DNA from: Macrophomina tecta
Lineage: Eukaryota; Ascomycota; Dothideomycetes; Botryosphaeriales; Botryosphaeriaceae
Direction of reading: 5' to 3'
NCBI GenBank assembly: GCA_024180945.1
Contig: JAKSGN010000003.1
Span: 62,001 to 126,000, forward strand
Length of the DNA stretch: 64,000 nucleotides
The notes under the pieces are model-generated. The model was given only the letters and a program-made list of their open reading frames with translations, ran no database searches and was not told the origin of the DNA. The first letter of the stretch is position 1; every line of letters begins with the position of its first letter. The position numbers and the translations under genes were made by a program. This document shows positions 1 through 11,855 of the stretch, piece by piece.

Positions 1-426
1 AGCTGGTGCCCTGACTTACATTTTAGGGAATGTGCACAGATCGCCCGGGGAATTCGAAAAGCCCGCATCGGCGCGTTCAGCTATATGGTTCAAGGAAAGC
101 GAATAGAGAGAGATAGAATCATCGTGGAACTCAGTTGGGAGGACTATGCAGAGGGAGACCTGCTTCGGGCACTTTTTCTTTCGTCCGCTTACCTATGATC
201 GGCTCTTTTTGCGCTTCTGACGGGAGAATAAGGCCCTTACCCACGCGCAGAACAAATCAATACGGCAAGTGCGCAGCGGGTAATTTTCCCGCTCAGTTTT
301 GGGCATATTCTTTCAGCATACAAGCCGCAATTGGTATGAGCAGCGAGTGATCCGTATATTTTTCGGCCCCGCCGCAGATTGTGCCCTTCACGACGAGGCA
401 TCTGTTCTGCTCGCCTTGCTACTACT
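1..426. other. Upstream region of the first P450, no gene seen
   Basis: The short open frames here overlap one another on both strands and show no recognisable protein. The stretch presumably holds the promoter of the P450 starting at 427. I found no exact ACCCGA motif here, unlike several promoters further right. Confidence 0.5.
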
Positions 427-2336
427 ATGGAGCCAATTATGTCCCCGACATTTCTCTTCTCAGCATCTGCGTTTCTTCTTCTTCTAGTCCTCGTGGGCGC
501 AAAAGTCTTGAAGATTGGGTCTCGCCCGTCAAACCTCCCGCCTGGCCCCAAAACGAAACCTGTATGGGGCAATCTAGGGCAGGTTAGTAGACTCACGTAT
601 AAGCATGCATTAATGGAAACGCTAAACATGTAGTAGTTTAATATCCTCTTCCCACAGTACAAGTATACAGAATGGGCTAAACAGTTCGGACCGGTCTACA
701 CGGTAATGCAGGGTGACACACCGCACTTGGTAGTCAGCCGGGCAGATGACGCACGCGAGATATTCGTGAAGCAGGGCGCCAATACTCAAGGTCGTGGCAG
801 CCAGCGCTTCCAGGTGGAGGCGATGCGGGACGGATTCTTGCCGAGCCTGATGGAAGGCCCCAAATGGCGTGAGGCTCGCAAGATGTGGGCGTCGGTGCTT
901 AGCCCAGGGCCGGCCAAGCAGTATGTATTCTACCAGGAGATGGAGGCACACGCGCTGCTGCACGACGTGGTCAAGAATCCGGCAGCCTGGCGCCAGCACA
1001 TCGAGCGGTACGCCAATAGCATTGCCATGACCATGGTGAACGGGCAGCGCGTCAAGAACGCCGACGACGAGTGCATTAAAGACACTATCCAGGATCTGTT
1101 CGACATGTCCGAGATCGGTATGCGCGGCGCTGTCCTCGACCTCTGGCCCTTCCTGTGGAAGCTTCCGAAGTTCATCTTCCCTGTCTTCAAGGAAGCCAGG
1201 CGCTGCGCTAAGAAGCATCGCGCATTTATCCTCAAATACTGGAACGGCGTCAAGGACAGCGTTGCCCAGGGAACTGCTATCCCGTCCTTCAACAAAGCCA
1301 TCAACGACAAGCTGGTCCACGGCTATAAGAATGTGACGGAGCTTGAGGCTGCCGAGATCGGATACACGCTTTTGACCGGTACGACCGACACGACGTCTTG
1401 CAGCTTGATCAACTTTGTTGCCGCGATGTGCCTTAATCCGGAGCCCCAGCGTAAGGCACAAGAAGGTCAGCCAGACCCCGATGCTCTACGTGAATGATAC
1501 AGCGGCCATGTGCGCTGACCCAAATGTTTGCATACAGAGATTGATCGCGTCGTCGGCCGTGAACGCCTTCCTGAGGAATCAGATGCTCCTAATCTGCTCT
1601 ACACGAGGCAGCTGATACTTGAGTAAGTGATCTGCTGCTTACTTAGCCGTCGAATTCTCTACACGGGTACTTTCTGACTATGCGTGATAATGCAGAGCAG
1701 CTCGATGGATCACCACTGTGCCACTCGCCCTGCCCAAGTCTAGCAATGGTCCTGTCCGCTGGCGTGGCTATGACATTCCATCCGGCACCGGCCTCGTCCT
1801 CAACTCCTACGCCATTCACAGAGGTGCGTGTCAGCCTGTTTAAAGAGAACTAAGGGAACGATCCGGAAGGGCTAACCACACATCCTTTCCGTACCACACC
1901 AACAGACCCAGACCTCTTCCCATCCCCCGAAAGGTGTGAGCCGGAGCGTTGGGCGGGCCGGCTCGATGCGGCGTCGCCGTCAGCAGATGAGCAGATCTTG
2001 TTCACGTTCGGGACGGGGCGGCGCATCTGCCCGGGCCAGCACCTGGCCGAGCGCAGCCTCTTCATAGTCATCTCACGCTGGCTCTGGGCCTTTGACACCC
2101 ATCAGGCGAAAGATGAACGCGGCCGCAAGCTCCCCATCAACATCGACGATCTGCGACCTGGCTTCATTACCTGTGTCAATCCGTTCAAGGCCGAAGTCCG
2201 TCCTCGGGATGAGGGACGTGCGAAGTTTGTGCTGGAAAGTTGGCAGCGAGAAAGAGAGAGGTGGTTGGATGAGGATGAGCAGTGGAAGAGCACCCCAGAG
2301 GGTGTCGCGAACTTGTTGAAGAAGATCGGTGGTTGA
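427..2336 (+). CDS. Cytochrome P450 monooxygenase (P450-1)
   Basis: Heme-thiolate monooxygenase, probably ER-bound, expected to oxidise the cluster product. Exons are 427-582, 658-1465, 1538-1622, 1696-1823 and 1906-2336, giving 535 residues. An N-terminal hydrophobic anchor is followed by a proline-rich hinge (LPPGPKTKP). The I-helix reads LTGTTDTTS, a variant of AGxDTT. The ExxR motif is EAAR, spanning the exon 3/4 junction, and the PERF-like motif is EPERW. The heme loop FTFGTGRRICPG places the cysteine at about residue 434, so all catalytic landmarks are present. The start at 427 puts the anchor directly at the N-terminus; a second ATG at 439 is possible. By overall look it resembles the OrdA/CYP64-like group of fungal P450s (family impression only). 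It is followed by a gene-free gap and then the convergent MFS gene. Substrate unknown. Confidence 0.93.
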
Positions 2337-3657
2337 GAGGTTGATGGGGCGAAATAGAGAGAAGAGGAAGACGGAAGCGAGTGGGCAGAAGCCGCAGGCA
2401 ATTTTATTAGCTCACGCGTACTCTCTTCACATATTAGGCTTTACACACGCTTACAGCCCCTTCCATACGTCTTGCTGATGCAAGGTATTGGTGGCAACTA
2501 TAAGATCAGAAGATGATGTCGTTGTCTCTGGGGGATATCAAGATTGTCGCAGATAGTATCGTCCACTCCGTTTTCCAATTATTCGTTTAGGAAATCAAGA
2601 GCCGCTGAGTGTACGCCGAACGACATTACATGTGCAGAAACCTACCGAACTGATGAGTTTTACGTTTGAATAATCTGACGGCTCATCTATGCCATGTGGC
2701 TAAAGCCAGAGTATTTACAGAAAGTTTCGAGATGCCCCATAGAGCTATTAGAATAGCAAGACTAGGCTTTGTTGTGGTTCGTAAGAGGCTGGAAATATCG
2801 CTGAGCATGCATCCAATTTCTATAATATCTTAGTGTGGACAACTTATTCTACAGCTTGAAAGCATTTCCATAGACTACTACAACCCATTGGGAATGTACA
2901 GCACTTTGCTTGAACTCCAAGTGTTTTTGTATTGAGAGAGGATTATGATTGATGGGTAACAATGATATGGCGCTGTCTGCTTTTTAATCCCTCCCAACCC
3001 AAAGAAGGAAAAGCGAACGGTTTAACGTTAGTTGATACTTTGCGAAGGAGTTCTTGTATGTTATGAGCTCCGCTTATATCTCTGATGCTGAAAATTAGAC
3101 AAGCTAATTAATTGAATTTCTGCTCTGATATGTCAGCGAATGCAAATAGATATAATGGCAATAATGACTAATATTCTCTATGTGACATGTAGTGGCTATA
3201 TCTGTTACCATATTAATTCGGAATGAGGGAGGTATACCTGTAAGTCTCAAGAAAGGACCTACTTAGCAGGTCCTTTCCTAGGATGCAGCTGCGTAGTCAG
3301 GATAGGGCTAGGCGACTACTGCATTTTAAGCCCCGTCATCTACTGTTGGAGCCATATAAAGCAGAGCCTGTGCACAAAATTCCATTCTGCATTCTAGGTT
3401 AATCTGAACTATATATCTTACAGAAGCTGGAAACATCGTCTCAATCTGTGAGAACTAGACAGTTGAGAAATTTAACGTCTAAGCTAGAGGTCCTACGGGC
3501 TTCAAAAGTGATCACCGGTGTAGAAGGCTCGGCGATACAAGATCGAAGGAGAGCGACGCTGACTTTTTGGCATATCTTTAGCGACGGACCCAGTCCAAAC
3601 AACAATCACCACTGCTAAAGCCGCGGCTTTAGTGAACGAAGTCCAAGTACCTGTACC
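2337..3657. other. Gene-free AT-rich spacer
   Basis: About 1.3 kb between the 3' ends of the P450 and the MFS gene. Both neighbouring genes end here, so it holds two terminator regions. I see no coding frame of note and no clear repeat. Confidence 0.5.
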
Positions 3658-5454
3658 TCAAGCTGCAGCGGAAGCAGTCATAAATAGTCTCTCCCACTTC
3701 ATCGTACAGGTCAGGAGAAGTGTAACGATACCAGCGACGATGCACAGAATATAAGTTCTGTCCATGGCCGTGACGATGGCATCGATCACCTTCTCCTGGC
3801 TCACTGAGTCTAAATCGGCCACAAAGGTAGAGCCAGTGCCGGAAATAGCGTCCACAATCTGGCTGTGTTCGGCATGCGGAAGGACCCATCCGATTCCTGT
3901 AGAGCAGAATTGTTAGTATCTCCATGTATATCGCAGAGATTCCATTTCACCCCCTCTTTCTTTCTACAAGGATTTACATCACATGCTGTTGGATGAAGAA
4001 ACGGTGTACTTACTCTTAACGGCTTCATTCGTAAAAACACACTGAGCGAGGACGAGAGCGAAAGTAAGCCCATCAAGCTGTGCGGTGGTTGTGAATGCAA
4101 CTGCAGCGGGTAGTTTTTCTTCGGGCACTTTTGCTTGGGCTACCGAATGACCCAGCTGCAAGTACATGCCCGCACCAAGACCGAGGATGGCAGTGTAGCC
4201 ATAGATGGCGCCAGTAGAGGTGTCGGGACCAACTGTGTACATGAGCGCCGACCCAATGATGCAGAGAATGCCGCCTAGGATGTAGAAGACGATGTAGTAG
4301 CCGAAAAAGGGGAGAACGAAGCCGCCTCCAACGCAGGCGAAGACGAGCAGGCAGACGAATGGCAGCAACCGCACCGCCGAGTCGAGCGAGCCGTCCGATG
4401 AAGTGAACTGGAAATACAGGGGGACGATGTACGTAGGGACGGTGACTCCGACGCCGGTACAACATCCACAAATGAAGATGGACGTAAGGAAGGGCTTCCT
4501 CCAGGAGACGAGTTCGACCGGAAACAGACGGGTCTCTGGAGTGGTGAAGATGCAATATACCTGCTGTATGCAAAGAGCTATGAATCCCACTCCGCCAAGG
4601 ACCAACGCCACGATGATGCCTGGTGCGTTCCATGGATACGTGATGCCACCGAGATTGAGACCCAGCACGGCAGCGACGAAGGTGCCCATCATCAGAAAGC
4701 TGCCGAGGAAGTCCAGCTGGCGGAGGCGCTCACCCACTGGTTTCCCTTTAGGCTGAGGAGACAAGGACGGAAGAAGAAAGAGATACACCGGAGCGAAGGC
4801 GCCGCCGACGCAGAGATTGATGTAGAAGGACCACCGCCAGCCGGCAGAGCTGTCAGTGAAGGCGCCGCCTATGACAGGCCCAAGGACGGTGCCCAATCCC
4901 CAAGTAAGACCCATGCCGCTCACATACATAGGCCTTTCCTTCATGGTCGTGAGCCGTGGGAAGAAATTCATCGTGCCGACGTATTGACCAACACCGCCCA
5001 CTCCGCAAATAACACGGCCTCCGATAAGCATGTTCATGCTGGTCGCGGCACCGCAAACGGCAGAGCCAGCCATGAAGATCGCAAAAGTCAGGATGTAAAG
5101 CCACTTGATGTTGAACTGGTTGTATATCTGCAGCCAGGTGAGGACCGTGGCGCTAGATGCCATGACGAAGGCGACTCCGGACCAGGCGAGTTTATCGATG
5201 CCATGGAGTGATTCAACAATTGCCGGCTGGATGTTGGCGACAATGGTGTTGTCAAGGGCGAATAGGAACGTCTGGCTGTAGATAGATAGAGTAACCAGGA
5301 GCCAAAGTACTCCGTGAAGCGTTCGTGGAGGTTGCTCATCGTGATGAGGCCGTAGTTGGTTTTCGGGATCGGATGACGTGGTAGGCGAAGGTGGTTGCGA
5401 GTTCGGTGGCTTCTCCATTTCGTCTCTCGACGACAACCGTCGTTGCTCGGTCAT
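3658..5454 (-). CDS. MFS transporter, DHA2-like (14 TMS) drug/metabolite exporter
   Basis: Proton-coupled exporter expected in the plasma membrane or a vesicle membrane, the usual self-protection and efflux component of a fungal metabolite cluster. Exon 1 is 5454-4014 and exon 2 is 3896-3658 (donor GTAAGT at 4013-4008), giving 559 residues. A hydrophilic N-terminal tail of about 45 residues precedes the first helix. The first-helix motif FALDNTIVANIQP is typical of the DHA2 family. The motif-C antiporter signature GLGTVLGPVIGGAF is present. The length and number of hydrophobic stretches fit 14 helices. Exon 2 supplies the loop and last helix (DRTYILCIVAGIVTLLL). It is transcribed divergently from the acyltransferase at 5896 and shares a promoter carrying two copies of AAAGTACCCGA. 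Substrate is inferred from context only. Confidence 0.93.
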
Positions 5455-5895
5455 ACTGGAACTGGCCGTTATGGATTATGGTGGTTACCTGTAGTATTTG
5501 AACGTCGTGTGAGTATTTTTATAGCGGGACGGGGTGCATTGCTGACAAACTCTCTTCTCCTATTTAGGTCTTGCTGGAGAAACTCCAACTAGGTTACGTG
5601 CCGCGCAAGATCAAATCATTAATCAGCAGTCAATAATTCGGACGAATGCGCGCGCGACACGGAGCCTCCTTTCTTTATGAATGTGCAAGTGGAGCAAAAC
5701 GGTTGTAGAAAGTACCCGAGGTGGTTACCCGTTTCGGAAAAGTACCCGAAGAGAAATCACCCATTGGGAAAACCACACGAGCATCAGGTACGTCACGTAC
5801 GTTTACACATAGACATCGTTTATGCTCCCAAAGCTCTGCTAAATGGCACTGTTGCACCCTCGCAGAGTTCAATAGCATACTCTCGACACCTCACA
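5455..5895. promoter_or_regulatory. Bidirectional promoter, MFS exporter / membrane acyltransferase
   Basis: Shared upstream region of two divergent genes. It holds two exact copies of AAAGTACCCGA at 5709-5719 and 5739-5749. A related TTACCCGTTTCGG lies between them (about 5725-5737). The same 11-mer recurs at 15663, in another divergent promoter of the cluster. It probably binds the pathway regulator (inference). Confidence 0.5.
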
Positions 5896-7227
5896 ATGGA
5901 CGCTTACACGACTCAGGCGCTCGAGCGCCTGCGCGATCTCCACGCACAGCGCGCCCCAATGCCACCACTTGTTGCAAAGCTCGCTGCTCCTGCCGTTCTG
6001 ATCCTTGGAATTGTGAGTACGCTGCCTCTGCCGGGGCCTACTCGAGTCATGTTTGGATTGACAGCATTTACGATGCTGTGGGGATATGCATTGACGCATT
6101 GGGAAGCTGGCGCCTACTTTTTTCTCGACGCCATTTTGATCATTTCCATCACATTTCGATGGGCCCTGATGGTGCTGTTCGGCACGCCAGAAGAGGATTA
6201 CCGTCAGACACACGACACTGCGACCAAAATAACAGGTAGTGGCCCTCTTCACAAGCGTATCTTTCACAAGTTGAAATGGAGCGTTGAGCTTTGGGCATGT
6301 TGGCGCGGCATTGGGTGGAATTTCGAAGACAGGCATCAAAGAAAGGGTCCGGAGCAAAGCCAGACTAGAGTGTAAGTTCTTCTTTCCCCAGGTTCTGTCT
6401 TGCAAGGCTGACAATCTGCAGGAAATTCCTGATAACCAATCTGTGCTGGATTGGCGCAAATACCCTTCTTTCACAACTGATTTTGAGCCACGTCTTCTGC
6501 CGATTTTGGCCAGAGGCCGTTTCTGGAAAACCAGACCTGTGGTCTTTCCCCCAACTGAACAGACACGTCCTCGTTTTGTGCCAACTGATCAGGGACTGGC
6601 TCATGCTCGACACCGAATACCGGAAAGTGGCTCTCGTCTGCGTTGCACTTCAACTGTCAAGCCCGAGCCGCTGGCCACCTCTGTTTGGCAACCCTGCAGA
6701 TCTTTACAACGTTCGAAACTTTTGGGGAAGGGTCTGGCATCAAACCTTCCGCAATGTAAGCCGCGCACATCTTGTCCTCCCCGAGACCATGTGCTAAGAG
6801 ACGCTCAAGATCTTCACGAAATTCAGCGATATTGCTGCGGATATGCTCGGCGCCCGGAAAGGCACTCTTATTTACAAATACACCAAACTATACGTGGGTT
6901 TCATGGTGTCTGGTATCCAACACTACGCTCCTCCCTTGTTTATTCCATCCGAGAAACATGGGTGGGGGATGTTCTGGCAAATGCCTATCTATGCTGCGCT
7001 GATCACAGTGGAGGACTTTATCAAATATTGTGGAAAACGAGCCGGCATCCGAGACAATGGTAGGTTCTGGATTCGCACATAATTCTGTTGCTTTTCGCTG
7101 ACGGCATGATTTAGCAATCGTCCGACTGGTCGGTTACACATGGACTGCCTACTGGATGACACTGCTCTATGGGCTGCCCGTTGCGTATGTGGCAGACATC
7201 GGCGGCTTCACTGGCGTATGTAGGTAG
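5896..7227 (+). CDS. Membrane-bound acyltransferase, wax-synthase-like (MBOAT_2 type)
   Basis: Likely transfers an acyl group (often acetyl) from CoA to an alcohol of the pathway intermediate, in the ER membrane. Exons are 5896-6371, 6422-6755, 6801-7059 and 7115-7227, giving 393 residues. Several hydrophobic helices are visible. The family hallmark is present: WRGIGWNFE near residue 145, then PPLFGNP followed by NFWGRVWHQTFRN, whose histidine (about residue 265) is the expected catalytic base. C-terminal helices include LVGYTWTAYWMTLLYG. The length fits fungal wax-synthase-domain proteins, several of which acetylate terpenoid or polyketide alcohols (family knowledge). The start at 5896 is the first ATG giving a plausible N-terminus; upstream codons in the frame read through the promoter motifs. 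Acyl donor and acceptor are unknown. Confidence 0.85.
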
Positions 7228-10029
7228 ATCTGGCTTTAGGTACGGGCGTGGAAGCGGAGGAATGAGCGCACGAGGCGGATAAAATTGCGTATTACAACGG
7301 ATTTTCGGGTATTTACTATTAGGGTAGTACAAGGGCGACATCGAGTTTCGTGCTCAGGGTCGAAATAGACACAAACGACAAGCTCGGAACACCCTGATCA
7401 AGTCATAGAGAACAGTCGCTATTAGTAGATAGGACCTCGTGGTCAATTTGTCAATTGATTCCATACTGAGTGTGATTCGAAGCCTTCTCTGCCTACTGCG
7501 ACGGCCGTCGGCAGGCCCAAGTCACCAGACGAGACCCCTGTGCTCCTCAGAAAGACTCCGTCCGCCACCGTTATCATCGAGCCGCCGTCCGTTACCGTTA
7601 CTGTTCGACATAACGAGTCGTTAACGGCCGTTAACGACATACCTACCTATTATAAGCCTACCTCTTTAACTCCTCCGAGCGAGAACGCCGGGCAGGTTAG
7701 AAGCGCGTGACTAAGCATATCACGTGCTTAGAGGATTTACGTAGTATGGTAACTTAGCTAAGGACTATATATATAATATAGTTCTCTACTAAATCCTTAA
7801 CTATTTAAAAGATTTAGCTAGGTAAGTAAAGGGTCTAGGTAGAGGATCACGCAAGATCACGTGATTGCAAGAGCTTATATAATCCTTAGGTTAACTACTT
7901 TAAGAGTATAAGTTAATAAGTAGTCGTTATACGTGGTCCGTTATCGTTAACGGTACTGATTTCGCCCTCCGTTCGTCCTCGTCACGCCTTGGGCGGCGTC
8001 CGTCACCGTCAGAGGGTCATGACGAGACGTGACGAGACGTCCGCCACCCTGAGCGCCCAATACTTGCCGACCCGCTTACGACCCGCACATATCCGCCCTT
8101 GTACAGATGATGATCACCATCATTATTGACAAGGTCGGATTATTTGTGTGAGATTCTGGAATTATCTATGCGGGAATGTAAGATGACGCAGGCGGCGTGT
8201 TGCGCGGTTCCCAGGCACACAGGCTTTGTTGATTCTCCGCGGTCGGCTGGGAAAATTAACCCCGCCCAAGCTGATCGAACATCATGGAATCGCTGCACAC
8301 GGGATCTGCAACGGGGCGCCGCACTAACGAATATGCCGATTTCCGATCGTATAGTAGAGTCAATCACGAAGTAGTGTTAGCTTGTGCTCTCACTTAGCGT
8401 TGGCGACAATGAGGCCATCGCGTAGAACCTCCTTGGCCTGCGACGATTTACTGAAAGCTCGTGTAGAGATATATACTAACAGAAACACGAGTGCAAACAT
8501 GAATTCGCAAGCCCCAGCAAGAGCAGGAAAACGATAGCCAGCATTTGCCGAGACGGGAATTTTTCTCTCGAATGTTCTCTGAATATACAAACCAGGCGTC
8601 AGAATCCACAACACAGGTGATGTATGTACAGCAGGGTAATGTTGCCATTAGCTGCTCGAAAGGCCGAGCGAAGGATTCGGAGGATTCAAAGGATTGCGAG
8701 CAAGTTTTGTTGGATGGAGGCCCACAGTCGGCGATTCCAACATCGCACGTGAGCAGCTTACAGTGTGTAGACAGGGGCTATTAGATCGGTAGTAGATATA
8801 CAAGTAGATTATCCGGAATAACTCCTCAAACTGCGCGAAAAAGGAAAGAGGAAACGCGGATGAAGTACGTGTCCGGAGCAAGATGACAGGATACGATGCT
8901 TGATGTGATCTGGTGAGAATCGAGACTCCACCACGAGGAGCGAGACATGAAAGGCTTCTGTCTTTTGGTACTTTTGCTATACACGATTCGAAACATCTAT
9001 TAGTTTTGCTTCAAAAAGGATTCCTCCAAGATTTCTGGATGCTGCTCCTTCATAAAAGCTATTCGTGTTCGTTTGAATAGAGTAGTAGATGGGGTACTGG
9101 TCGAAAATGTATATCCGAAGATACTCCTTTTTGAGATCTCGATTCCTGTGTTGTCTCGGCTTTCTGACGGGCTGCGTTAGCCAAGTCAAAAGTGATGTAA
9201 CGTCCGAAGCTGCCTAGATACGAGTGCCAGTGTTGGTGGCGTGCTTTGATGTTCAGATTGAACCATTGTATCGATCATGTTGCAGACAAGATAACGCACA
9301 GGGCCCTTGGCGCGTTAATAAGGAGAACAATGATCATAGAGCTTCAAGATGTGCTACGACAAAAAACCCTAAAACTTAAGATTCTGATACTTGAATAGTT
9401 GGTGTAGTAGCGGCATCAAATTTGGAAACGTTCGTGCCATAGACATCTGCTGCTCCTTCAGAGAGATCTTGTTCTTGAGTAGCTACATGCAAACCATGGC
9501 CAGGACATACATACAGACACATGGTGCATGCGGGTCAGGGAAGCTTGGACCATGCGAAGTTTTCATGATAACAGAGGAGGAGTGGGTATGTTCTCCGAGC
9601 TCTGATCGCGAGGCTGGGCCTGATAGACCCATAGGACAGGGATTCACACCCAGCGGCGTCTCCGACGTAATCACCCGTCCCGCGGTTGGGTCCTGCATTT
9701 GTAGGATTGCCTAGCAATTCTGGCCCGGCACTGTCCGCTCCCGAGCCAAGGTCTTCCCAGACACATGCATATCGCAGGGGCTCGACTTGCAAGAACGGTC
9801 GCCGCCACGAGGCTGGGATGCGCGGCCAAGTCCCAGGGGCCGTGCAGATGCCGATGGAAACACAAGCAGCGGCCGACCGGCTCGCCTCCACGGAGGTTGC
9901 CCCTTACGGCATCGTCTCCTGAACCCCATTCTGCAAGCAAATAGTGCTGATATGCAGCCTCGAAGATAACATTGCCGCACGAACTCTTATTCACCACGTC
10001 CCACCGTCTCAACAACGCGCCCAAAAAGC
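7228..10029. other. 2.8 kb spacer with degenerate, partly AT-rich DNA
   Basis: No intact gene recognised. GC-rich fragments around 7490-7640 and 7940-8090 flank an AT-rich tract (about 7690-7930), which suggests decayed repeat DNA. A palindrome GTTAACGGCCGTTAAC lies at about 7619-7634 and a tandem TGACGAGACG near 8021-8040. On the minus strand, 8614-8390 encodes a short hydrophobic tail (motif EFMFALVFLLVYIS) that might be the last exon of a lost membrane protein, but I could not extend it upstream. From about 9480 to 10063 both strands stay open for long stretches because of base composition, with no recognisable protein. CTCCCGAGCC at about 9738-9747, upstream of the regulator, resembles the cluster motif. 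Confidence 0.4.
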
Positions 10030-11460
10030 ATGGCTCCCGCTGCAGACTCCCCCTCTCCCTCAAACGATATTATTGAAAGACAATGGGAGCGCATGCGCAA
10101 GTCCTGCGATGCTTGTCAAGATGCAAAGGTCAAGTGCAGCCAGCAGAAACCATTCTGCCGCCGGTGTGAACGCCACTGCATACCGTGCGTCTACAGCCCA
10201 CAGCGCCGCATTGGCCGCCCGCGAAAGAGGCCCGGCCCGCCTTCGCCTGGTCGCGTCGTTTTCTCAGCGGCGTCGGCCAACGGCCGGGACAAGACAGAGC
10301 ACAGGGGCTGCAGAGAAGGCAGCGAAGGCCAGGGGATCCAAATGGGAGCGGGAGCAGATCAGGACGGGGACGTCAACCTCCTTGACGCACCGGGCGCAGT
10401 CGACACCGACAACCGCTTCATCAACAGCGGCAGCGGCAGCGGCAGCGGCAGCGGCAGCGGCAGCGGCAGCAGCAGCAGCAGCAGTAGCAGCAGCAGTACA
10501 AGCAATAGCAGCGGCGTTTTCAGGCCGGCCAGCAGCCCGAATTATGCTGTGGGAGGCGCTGCGTCTCCGTTCACCGTCGACTTGTTTGGCGACCTGTCGC
10601 TGTTCCCCACCCGCGACTACGACATCGCCCCTCTACCACCACCAACAACATCGTCATCCTCAGCATCGTCCTCCACACCGACAGCCAGCATCCTGCTCGG
10701 GCCCGCGGGAAGCATTGGCCTCGAGAGCATCGGCAACAGCGCCAGCGATCATGCTATCTCCAGCATCGCCCCTGCCGGTTGCACGGGCGACTGTTACGGC
10801 GCGGTGCTGCAGCAGCTCCAGTACTTCCACAGCCGGCTGCCGGAGACGACGCGGCCGGGCATCGACACGATCCTGCTGGCGGAGCGCGACATGCGCAGCA
10901 ACCAGGAGCGCGTCATGGCGTGCGCCGCGTGCGCGGCGAACCGGTCGGTGCTGCTGCTGCTGGCCGTCGTGGCCGAGCGCATCGTCCAGATGCTCGATCA
11001 GATCTTCGAGACCAAGTCGCTGCTCGACGCCGAGCGCGCGGCCTCTTCTGCCCGCTCGGCCCGCCGCGGCTGGCGCAACAACTCCGCGTCGTCCCCATTC
11101 AACGTCGGCGGACGCAGTCCATCTGCAGCATCATCATCGTCTTCCTCCTCGTCCTCCAGGGTCGACAGTCAGCATCAGCAACAGCAGCAGCAGCAGCAAC
11201 AGCAGAGATCGGCCGACTACTATGCGTGTCCGCTGCCACTTCAGGTTGGAAGCGTCAAGGTGAACAGGGATAGTAAAGATCTCTGTCTGAAGCAGCTGCT
11301 GCAGCTGCGGCTGACCCGCCTGGCCGCGGTGCTACGTGATCTGCAGCAGGCGAGCACCGTGAGGCCAGGCGATATCCTGTACTTCTCTGGCGAGCTGCTT
11401 CTGTCGGATTCCCTGCAGCGTTTGGAGTTCCTTCGAGGGCAAGTGCAGGTTTGGGATTGA
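10030..11460 (+). CDS. Zn(II)2Cys6 transcription factor, AflR-like (regulator 1)
   Basis: Nuclear DNA-binding regulator, probably pathway-specific. Intronless, 476 residues. The zinc cluster starts at about residue 26, with spacing CX2CX6CX6CX2CX6C, and is followed by the basic linker RRIGRPRKR, close to the AflR type. Next come low-complexity tracts: an SG/S run encoded by GGCAGC and AGC repeats (10426-10500) and a Q run (about 11173-11206). The aflatoxin-regulator-type domain follows, from CTGDCYGAVLQQL to the ACAACAANRSVLLLL helix and on to a C-terminal VGSVKV...LTRLAAVL segment. The start at 10030 precedes the zinc cluster by a normal distance. Two related proteins lie just downstream on the opposite strand. 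A long overlapping frame in the +2 register is a composition artefact. Confidence 0.9.
   Translation: MAPAADSPSPSNDIIERQWERMRKSCDACQDAKVKCSQQKPFCRRCERHCIPCVYSPQRRIGRPRKRPGPPSPGRVVFSAASANGRDKTEHRGCREGSEGQGIQMGAGADQDGDVNLLDAPGAVDTDNRFINSGSGSGSGSGSGSGSSSSSSSSSSTSNSSGVFRPASSPNYAVGGAASPFTVDLFGDLSLFPTRDYDIAPLPPPTTSSSSASSSTPTASILLGPAGSIGLESIGNSASDHAISSIAPAGCTGDCYGAVLQQLQYFHSRLPETTRPGIDTILLAERDMRSNQERVMACAACAANRSVLLLLAVVAERIVQMLDQIFETKSLLDAERAASSARSARRGWRNNSASSPFNVGGRSPSAASSSSSSSSSRVDSQHQQQQQQQQQQRSADYYACPLPLQVGSVKVNRDSKDLCLKQLLQLRLTRLAAVLRDLQQASTVRPGDILYFSGELLLSDSLQRLEFLRGQVQVWD
10425..10500 (+). repeat. Trinucleotide/hexanucleotide repeat in regulator 1
   Basis: GGCAGC units running into AGC units encode a Gly-Ser then poly-Ser linker between the zinc cluster and the AflR-type domain. 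It is prone to length change by slippage without a frameshift. Confidence 0.85.
11173..11206 (+). repeat. CAG repeat encoding polyglutamine in regulator 1
   Basis: A near-pure CAG/CAA tract encodes about ten glutamines, a common activation-region feature of fungal regulators. Confidence 0.8.
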
Positions 11461-11855
11461 TAGGAAGGAAAACAGAAAAAAAAAATAAAAAAAAATAAAG
11501 AGGCTTGAATCGTGGGACGGGCGTATGGATGTACTAATTGGTTAAAACGCGTCGAATGCTCACGTGCATTGCAATGGAGGAGTGCGGTAATTCCGATCAA
11601 TTAAATGTATCTTTGTCTTTCCTTTAATTAGGCGCAAGGAGAGGGCGCTCCTGTGTCAATGGGGCTTTGTACATACAGTAATGGTACTATCTCTTGAATG
11701 TCGACTGGTGGAAATTCCTAAAGGAGGTGACTCGACTTTGAAGGGATGCCAGTGGGTATCAAGTTTAACCAATCCTCCCCTCCCGCAAAAGACTGTCACA
11801 AGGTCGCCTCAAGACGTTTCTGCCTCCCGAGGTTCGCGCAGAAAGACTCGGCCAA
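11461..11855. other. Spacer between convergent regulators 1 and 2
   Basis: A short A-rich run follows the stop at 11460. No gene is seen. The 3' ends of both genes lie here. Confidence 0.5.

Noticed and set aside
9535..10063. Overlapping open frames on both strands upstream of regulator 1
   Set aside because: Several frames are open at once, none with motifs; most likely promoter DNA of high GC.
9944..11263. 439-codon frame overlapping regulator 1 in another register
   Set aside because: It turns the serine and glutamine repeats into poly-Ala and similar tracts; the zinc-cluster frame is clearly the real one.
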